Origin: Multifurca ochricompacta
Taxonomy: Eukaryota; Basidiomycota; Agaricomycetes; Russulales; Russulaceae
Direction of reading: 5' to 3'
Assembly: GCA_022496185.1 (NCBI GenBank)
Contig: WTXG01000012.1
Location: 186,001 to 250,000 of the forward strand
DNA: 64,000 bases
Shown: piece by piece, positions 56,922 through 64,000 of the stretch
Position numbering within the stretch: position 1 is the first letter of the stretch
Layout of the letters: the number at the start of each line of letters is the position of its first letter
The notes under the pieces: model-generated
What the model was told of the DNA's origin: nothing
What the model saw: the letters and a program-made list of their open reading frames with translations, nothing else
Databases searched by the model: none
Translations under genes and position numbers: made by a program

Positions 56922-59649
56922 ATGCCTGAATCTCCTCTCCATCTCTTACTCTGCGACACTCTATGGTCACAATCTTCATCCAATTGCTTGACAGAGTTTG
57001 ACTCTGATTCGGATCATGAACCTGAACCTGAGCCTGAACTTGCTCTTCCTCCAACCTCTCCAAAACCTCTTCCTGGCTCTGTCTATGACGCTTGGCTCGC
57101 CTCGCGCAGTCCCTCGACTAGGATTGGTGGTTACACCACTGCTGGTGCCCAGCGTCCTTTAACTCGTGACAATCTCCGACTAGCACAGAGGATCGCAGAA
57201 CTTTGTGTTCCACGAATGCTCCAAATCTTTTGGAGTCAACATCCCTTCCGTGCTTTCGTCATGGTGGCCTTTAGTTTTGTTAGAGGTACTTTCCCCGTGT
57301 TTAAGGGCTATACTCACGCCCTCATCATCAACGAGGTAAGTCTCCTCTGTTCAGTTTGTTTCCGTTCTAATTGCTGCTGCCTTCTTTCCCCACCCCCCAC
57401 CCCCCTCCTCTTTTTTTCTCTTTCCAGATTCAGAGTTTACTCTCTTCCGGTCACTATACATGGTCCCATTTGGTCCGCCTTTTTGGGGCCGAGTTTATAC
57501 GTCTTGCTGCCGAAAAGTCACTAGATTCATTTGCGTAAGTCCCACCCGATTCCCGTTTGAAATCACAATGACAATTTTGACCGTGCTAGCACTAACAATG
57601 AACTTTTGGTACAAAATTCTGCACGTTTTGTGGTGGAATATCACCAGATGGAGCAGCGCGTCCGACTTGATATTCCCACTCTCTCAGATCCCACTATCCG
57701 GGATCTTCTCGCAGAATCAGACCTGTTCGTATCCTCCTTTCAAGGCGCTGGTGGCTTTGGTCTCCTCTCTCCCTTTGACCTCATCCGCATCTTCTCGCTT
57801 ATCTCCGAACTGGCTTCCCATATCTTCGTCCTTTCCACGATCTCGTACAGTCCACTATCAACCTTGGCTCTGCTTATCTCTTTCTTATCTGCCACATATC
57901 CTTTCGTTCAGAACTCCATGCTTCCTCGGACCTATCGCTTTGACACGCCCGTCTATAGCGACGATGAGATACGCCTCACCGAAAAGCAGGAGCAAATGAG
58001 ACAGCTCTCTTTAAGTGACACACACCGGCCGGAGGTTATGCTCTTCGGCCTCGGTCCGTGGATCCTCCAAACCTGGGCGACAGCTCGGCAGACAGTACTT
58101 GGCCTTCATTCATCCCAACAATCACTACAGTCGCCTTGCAGCATTTTCTCTCATTTGAACATGGCCGAAATTATCACTGCACTTCAAAATGTAAGCATCC
58201 ATCCTATCTATCTCGGCGAGCCGACATTTACCGTTCGAATAAATAAGTTACCGTTTGTATTAATGCTCCAAACATCCACATCCCTCGGCTCTCTCGCGTT
58301 GTATCGCAGCTCTGTTCAGTCCATCGTTTACACTATCAGCACCCTAATTATTACCCTACAAATGGCTGTGCAAGGGATATTCCTCATGGGCGCCTTCTGC
58401 GCCTCGATGGAGATTGAACCGTTCCTTCAGCCGAAGAAGGATACGCAGGTCAAGTACAAGTCCGGTTCAGGTGGAATGAAAATCGAAGCTCGGTAGGATT
58501 TTCCACTATCTGTCCTCTTATCAAAAAAAATGCCAATCAAGTTGTTTGTCTTTGTCACAGGAATATTTCTTACACTTATCCGGGTTGCTCGGAGCCTGCT
58601 CTACGTAATGTGAGCTTTACCCTTGAAGCAGGGGAAACCCTTGCCGTCGTTGGGTACAATGGCTCTGGTGAAGTTCTCCCCTCCCCCCGACCGTTCCAAT
58701 AGACTCAACCGACTTTTGCCACACAGGCAAGTCAACGCTAGGGAAGGTCCTTTCCCGCATTATAGACTTCCACTCTGGCGAGCTACTCATCAACGGCACC
58801 GACGTGCGCCGCTATGATCCTGCGGAGTTACATCGCGCAACCACGGCTGTATTTCAAGGTTTTTGCAAGTATAACGGTACCGTTGCCGAGAACGTCGGTG
58901 TAGGTTATATTCCCGATCTGGACCGTCCAACAGCGCTGCGGAAGGCGGTTCACCTGGCAGAAGGTGACCATATTGTGCGCTCACTCCACATGGTATCAAC
59001 ACGCGCTTGGATGCGATGGGTCTTGATTTCATGTCATACTCACCAGCAGGGATGGGTGCGTGCGGTACCCGCGCGCCCTGGGTATCCCACGGTCTATCCG
59101 GTGGTGAGGTGCGTCCCACCGCCTTGCAACGTGGTCTATTTTGGTACTGATATCGATATGACCGTGCGACCGCACCTTTTACAGTGGCAGCGCATTGCCC
59201 TCGCCCGCGCGTTCATGCGGGCTCATCAGCCAGAGGTACATTTCCTTCTATTTGATGAACCCGTGGGTCCTTTATTCTACCACCCGACTCTGGTCGATGT
59301 TGACCATTAGAACGGTAGACGTCTGCACTCGATGCGCACGCACAAAATAAGATATTTCAAACCATTGACTCGATGGCGCGGGGTCCTGGTGCAGATGCTG
59401 ATGCCTCGAAAGTGAAAACAGTGCTTTTTATCACGCATCGGCTTTCAGTCGCACGCCGCGCAGACAAAATTGCCATGATGGAACGTGGAGTAAGTTTACA
59501 TCCTTCATTTCGAGCATATACGTCTCACATATCCTGACGTTTTTCGCCTCCGTGTCTAACACGTACAGACCATTACCGAGTTTGGGACCCATGATGAGCT
59601 CCTAAAACGTGGGGGGTCATACGCCGCCTTATACCATGCATCCGTGTAA
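56922..59649 (+). CDS. ABC half-transporter (TMD-NBD)
   Basis: The start is MPESPLHLLLCDTLW. A short acidic PEPEPE stretch precedes a membrane domain of about 400 residues with several hydrophobic segments, the clearest around 57780-57910 and 58280-58400. The ATP-binding domain follows: NISYTYPGCSEPALRNVSFT, then Walker A GYNGSG joined across an intron to KSTLGKVL. The Q-loop is AVFQGFCKY, the signature LSGGE joined across an intron to WQRIALARAFM. Walker B is HFLLFDEP, joined to TSALDAHAQNKI, and the H-loop is FITHRLSVARRADKI. The end is RGGSYAALYHASV. All catalytic motifs are present once introns are removed. One lost C near 58987 breaks the frame before the segment INTRLDAMGLDFM. Substrate and membrane unknown. 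The family resembles fungal ABC half-transporters, but I cannot place the subfamily. Confidence 0.85.
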
Positions 59650-59803
59650 TAATAATAAAAATCGTCGCAGTACCACCACTTGCCGACTTGTCCCCTCACG
59701 TAAAGACGCTTTTACACTTTTATGCTGTATCATTACAACCCTTCTATTACACTTTGTAAAGATAGAGAGCACTTGCGTAAATAGTTACCATTACAGCATT
59801 ACC

Positions 59804-62800
59804 CTAAAACCATGCTCGTGGGAAGTGGTCGTGGAAGGCCAAGACCCCCTCCTGGAAAATTGCGTCCACCGCGCCGCCATCGACACTATGCGTTGATGAT
59901 GAAACGAGATTTGCGAGATTCTCCGCGGTACCATACGCAGCAATTAACAAACCCGCATCACGTATGCACGAGCGAGCGATGGCACCTTGACCTGATGTGA
60001 CGTAGCATAACAAGTGCAAGTCTAAAGATTTTGGGAAAAGACAAACCAAAAGATAGGTATCCAAGAAGACACCTAATAAATTGTTATTCTTCGAGAACTC
60101 GACCGCCGCGCTAATATTCGTCACTGCGTTCTGCTGTAGCGTTGCTGTGGTGCTCGGCGGGCTTGCGCCCACTTCTCCACACGATGACGCAAATAAGACC
60201 GGATCTGGAAAATGGAAAAGGAAAATAAAATAAAATAAAATAATAATAATAATAATAATAATTGGTAATAGAATAGAGTTTTGAATTCGCCAAGATGTAA
60301 AGGGAGAGAGAGAAAGGGAGAGGAGGGACTGACAGTTCGGCTGCTTCCAATTGACAGCGGCACAAGCATCCGGGGAAGAGGAGGTAAATAAAATTTGGCG
60401 CCTTACGCCATGTCCCTCCGGCGGCGGGGCAGAGGCGTGATAAACGGTCCTCAATATCGAGTCGATGAACGAGTTTAACGGCAACGGATGCCGGAACGGA
60501 GCGGAGTCCCTTAAATTGCTAGAACCCGTGATCGGGTATGCCAATTCAAGGCAGAGTCCCATTGATGCCGGGACGACCTTTGTTATTGTGTTGTGTGTGT
60601 TTTAATAATTTTATAAAGTTTAATATGAAAAAAAAAAAAAAGGGGGAGGGGAAGGAGGGGGAGCCAGTAGGGTAGTTAGCGTGATTTGCTTAATGATATT
60701 CCACACACAAAACGTACTTTGAGGATATTTTCGAGAGAGACCATCGATCTGTGGATAAGGCTATGCCATTCTGATAGCGTCGAAGGCAACACGCTGGTAG
60801 TGCTGTTCGAATGTAATTCTCTGCCCTTCCGTCGCGCCAGAGCTTCGAACTGTGCGAGGGTGACATCCGAAACCCAGAGATCAAAGTCTTGCTGGGGTAA
60901 CCGCCATTCCCCAAAAACTACAGGCTGTAAATCTTGCGTGACCTGGACCGTGAGGTAAACGTAACTGCCTGTGATAGAAGAGATCGTGATAGGTTGTGCG
61001 TGTGATGAAATAGTGATCGGAGATCCAGTAGGAGAGAGTTGGGCAGAACCTAACTGCCGGGCACGCGATAAGCGGGGTGTAGCGGTCTTTGCGGCAGGCG
61101 GTGTGTGAGGTACAGCAAGGGATTTCCAATACGTCTCAACAGCGCCTCCGATCTCGAGTGTCACCCCTTCGAATGGTGTAATGATGTTAATTTCAAAGGA
61201 AACCTGTGTGGGGGGGGGGTGCAAATTTCAGAGACGGAAATGGAATGATCGCCGTGAAAAGTGCTACTTCTCCGATAACATGTAGTCGATGGTCTAGAAT
61301 GGGCAGTGTGAAGACTTTCGTAAGATGCGCGCTAGCAAGCATTGAAGGGAGGGCTACAGCGCGCCCAATTGTCTTGGTTCCGAAATTTGGGTACAGAGAA
61401 AATTCTAACGAAAGCTGATCCAAGGCGGGCGTCTGCAGGGTTAAGACGTGGACTACATCAGAGGACGGAAGGGGAATGGTGTGGGGCGCAGACGCGGCAG
61501 AAGGGGAAGACGTCATGACGAGCTTGAGGAGTGGTGATGATAGCCTAGTGACATCTACAGATGTCGAGTTCATGAACCGTGGGTGTAGCCGCACGGAGGC
61601 GGACGGATGTGCATTGGCATTGGTAGAATTACCGAATTTCGAAGCTGTGTTTCCGATAGTAACCTGGATCAAGCATTGTTTATCCAAGTAATTGTGGCCA
61701 TAAACGCGGTGGGGCATCATCGGTGGAGGCAACGATAATGTTGGGATATGATCTATCTCCGACTCTACCGCCCGTAGGGCAGTGGATCCCGTGGAACGTT
61801 CTGACGGACTACGTGCCGGGTCGAGTTTTACAATTTTTGGTCGCCCCGATTTGAGGAGGAGGGCTACACATTCTTGATGGCCATACCAAGCAGCATAGTG
61901 CAGGGCATTATTACCATGTTCATCAGTAACGTCGGTCCGGCTGCCGGCCTCCAACAGCACGCGAACGCAGGCTTCATGTCCAAAGCGAGCTGCGTGGAAA
62001 ATTGGCGTCCATTCGTTATACTTGTCTGGTACGTCCCATCCATCGTAACGTACGAGGAGCTGACATATATCTGCATGCCCCTGTCGCGCTGCGAAGTGGA
62101 CCGGGTATTCTCCATTGCTACTGGGCAGGCTCAAGGCACCATGCTCAAGCAGCAGCAGGACGACGTCCAGATGGCCCGCAAGACTCGCCAACGCAAGGGG
62201 ATTAAGGTCACCGTCAGGCGGAGTTGGCTGCGCAGGAACTCCACCTTCCTCGAGTAAAACTCGGACGCAATCTACGGAGCCCTTAAGGGTGGCGTAGACA
62301 AGAGGACTATAGTTTTCCATGTCGCGGACATAAGGCGAGACCTTGACCTGGAGAAGCCGCCTACATACATCTACATGCCCATGCATCGCTGCATAGTGGA
62401 AGGCCGATCGACCATACACATCAACAATATCTGCTTTGACGTCGTGGGCGAGGCATAAATCAACGAGGCGTAAAGCACCAGCAACTGCGGCCTCATGGAG
62501 GCACGTTCTACCGTTGATATCATCAACGAACTGGTAATCAAAGACTTTAGGAGTGGCCAATATGAGGTCCGCAAGCGGCGGTGGAGCGTCAAGGACGGCT
62601 CTCCAAAGAATACGCGTGATGTTGCCTTTACCCCAGTGTTGCTGGCCGAGCGTATCTGAATAAACCACCAAGCTTCTAATAGAGGCATCGTCCTCGCTGA
62701 GCACGGCCTTCCTGAGGTTGCTCTCCAAATCACGAAACAGTCCCATTTGTGTGTTTCCCTCATTGCTAATCTGTCGGTTGAGAATGAGATCACTGACGGC

Positions 62801-63803
62801 AGCCCTCTCAGGCTCGAGCTCCACAGAGATGTCTGTAATGTCCACTAAGCATGCCGCCACGGCATCCGACAACTCTGAGATGAGCTGGGGCACACATCAC
62901 ATATGAGGATAGACGCATAGTACGATTGTGCTTCACATACCTGGCGATTGAACACAGGTTGAATATCTACCTGGCGAGCGAGATAGAGTTCTTTCGTGGT
63001 CGATTTTGCGCGTTTGTCCCACTTCTTCAAAATCTTTCGGAAACCGGTTGCATTGATCTCGATAAAGTGCTATCATCATGTGAATGAGTATAAGTACTGA
63101 TGTGAGCCGTGCCTGGTTAATTTGAGCACCTGCAGTTTAGAAAGGTCTCGTTCTAGGAGGTGGAAGCCTTCCTCGACAGCCTTCCATTCCACATAATTCT
63201 GTGCGGTATCGTCGAAATATCTGGAGGTGCCCTCAAGGCGGCCGCGCGGCGTTTCGAGAGGAGGGTCTCGAGGCGAAGTTTGAGTTCTGCCTCCTTCCGG
63301 AGATAAAAAGCATTTATCTAAGGGGAGAGGAGGACGTCTATTGGCAACCACCGAAGGGACTAGATGGGCGTTACCTTTTCCAACTCTCGTTCGAGTTTAA
63401 AGAAAAAGGCAGCCTTGTGAGCTTGAAAGTCGGGCCCACGATCGTCATCTTGACCTGACGGGATCAGGGAAGGTTCATTTATTCGGCTAGCAATCTCAAC
63501 TGCGGTGTGGACCCCGGATACTGGCGTCGACGAGGTTGAGTGGCCGGGACGGATGCCAAGAGCGAGGGCAGCCGCCTCAGAAGCCGGGCGCTTCGCGATT
63601 AGGGACGAGACGATTTTCTTGAGAAATTTATAGTCGAGATAGTACTCGGACCACCCGGGAATGACTTCGGCTTGCAGCTGTTTCCCGAACTGAAAATATA
63701 TATAATATATATATATATATAAAGGGGGGAGAGAGAGAGAGGGGGCGTGGAGAGGGATTGTTGGTCACGACGAACTAGAACAAGTGAGTTGACGGACCTT
63801 CAT
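59804..63803 (-). CDS. PHO81: PHO81/NUC-2-type SPX-ankyrin protein
   Basis: The first exon is only ATGAAG (63803-63798), donor GTCCGT, joined to FGKQLQAEVIPGWSEYYLDY and KFLKKIVSSL, the start of an SPX domain. The second SPX part is FFFKLERELEKVNAFYLRKE. An ankyrin region of at least six repeats follows, for example GRTCLHEAAVAGALRLVDLC, GRSAFHYAAMHGHVDVCRRL and GNNALHYAAWYGHQECVALL. A C2-like stretch and a degenerate glycerophosphodiester phosphodiesterase-like domain close the protein (TVQVTQDLQPVVFGEW, MGLCLELAYP, RQILFTSSSPDACAAVNWKQ). The catalytic His-Arg-Gly motif was not found, and the His-Asp pair of true enzymes reads Gly-Glu here. This favours the Pho81/NUC-2 type (phosphate-pathway CDK inhibitor) over the active Gde1 type. 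SPX domains sense inositol pyrophosphates. Repeats lie in the first intron. Confidence 0.87.
60225..60263 (+). repeat. TAAAA/TAA microsatellite in PHO81 intron
   Basis: Four TAAAA-type units followed by about eight TAA units, inside a late intron of the minus-strand PHO81 gene. Confidence 0.8.
63695..63741 (+). repeat. AT and GA dinucleotide repeats in PHO81 intron 1
   Basis: An (AT)n stretch followed by a G-run and (GA)n, lying in the first intron between the two-codon exon 1 and exon 2 of PHO81. Confidence 0.8.
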
Positions 63804-64000
63804 GAACAGAGTCAAACTCAAAGTAAAATAATTAGATGATGGGAGTGAGAAAGCAGGGAGTAAAGGACGGGGTTGTGAGGACAAGTCATGGATAACGCAG
63901 ACAGGGATTACAAGCGACCGAAAAAGGCAATGAAAGCTTTTTTGATGATGGATGATATTGACGGTTTGCTAATTAGTAAACGAGTGTGTTCTCGAACTCG
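63804..64000. other. Upstream region of PHO81
   Basis: Presumed promoter and 5' leader. No PHO4/NUC-1-type CACGTG box is seen in the part available. Confidence 0.4.

Noticed and set aside
59804..63803. Active glycerophosphodiesterase GDE1
   Set aside because: The catalytic His-Arg-Gly and His-Asp residues are not seen, so the PHO81/NUC-2 type fits better.

Overview
This window is nuclear DNA from a filamentous basidiomycete, most likely an Agaricomycete. Genes are dense and intron-rich, with introns mostly of 45-75 bp and GT-AG ends. The proteome is typically fungal: an Ssk1-type response regulator, a Pho81-type SPX/ankyrin protein, an Ale1-type MBOAT acyltransferase and calcineurin B. No virus, transposase, CRISPR array, rRNA or convincing tRNA was found. 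Almost every predicted gene matches a conserved eukaryotic or fungal family.

Layout. 0.3-4.8 kb (+): ESF2 (rRNA processing) and ARS2/SERRATE. 6.6-18.8 kb (+): SSK1 response regulator, a KDM3-type JmjC protein and an MDR-family oxidoreductase with a long disordered N-terminus. 19.2-23.7 kb (-): NUG1/GNL3 nucleolar GTPase and a Tra2-like RS-RRM protein. The Tra2-like gene diverges from ribosomal protein L18 (+, 23.9-24.6 kb). 24.8-32.1 kb (-): ALE1, a four-TM MARVEL-like protein, proteasome alpha-2, 1-Cys peroxiredoxin and SSU72. 33.0-35.6 kb (-): two more MARVEL-like paralogues. 36.6-37.4 kb (-): an orphan membrane protein. 37.5-42.6 kb: WDR89-like WD40 (+), MSS1/MnmE (-) and calcineurin B (+). 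43.2-44.2 kb (-): an orphan protein with a C-terminal membrane segment. 45.2-54.3 kb: NCBP3-like protein (-) divergent from THO2 (+). 54.5-56.1 kb (-): GTP cyclohydrolase I with a histidine-rich N-terminus. 56.9-59.6 kb: ABC half-transporter (+). 59.8-63.8 kb (-): PHO81.

Functional links. Several genes handle RNA polymerase II transcripts: ARS2, NCBP3-like, THO2, SSU72 and the Tra2-like factor. ESF2, NUG1 and L18 belong to ribosome production. SSK1, calcineurin B and PHO81 are the osmotic-stress, calcium and phosphate signalling elements.

Most notable observations: (1) about 17 single-base losses, many in short homopolymers, break otherwise well-conserved genes, including proteasome alpha-2, which points to sequence error rather than decay; (2) five introns appear to use GC-AG ends; (3) very small exons occur, including an 11-nt internal exon in the peroxiredoxin gene and ATG-only first exons in both members of the Tra2-like/L18 divergent pair; (4) GTP cyclohydrolase I carries a long His-Gly/Glu-His repeat extension; (5) there is a local family of three MARVEL-like proteins. 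I did not find a clearly new multi-gene system.
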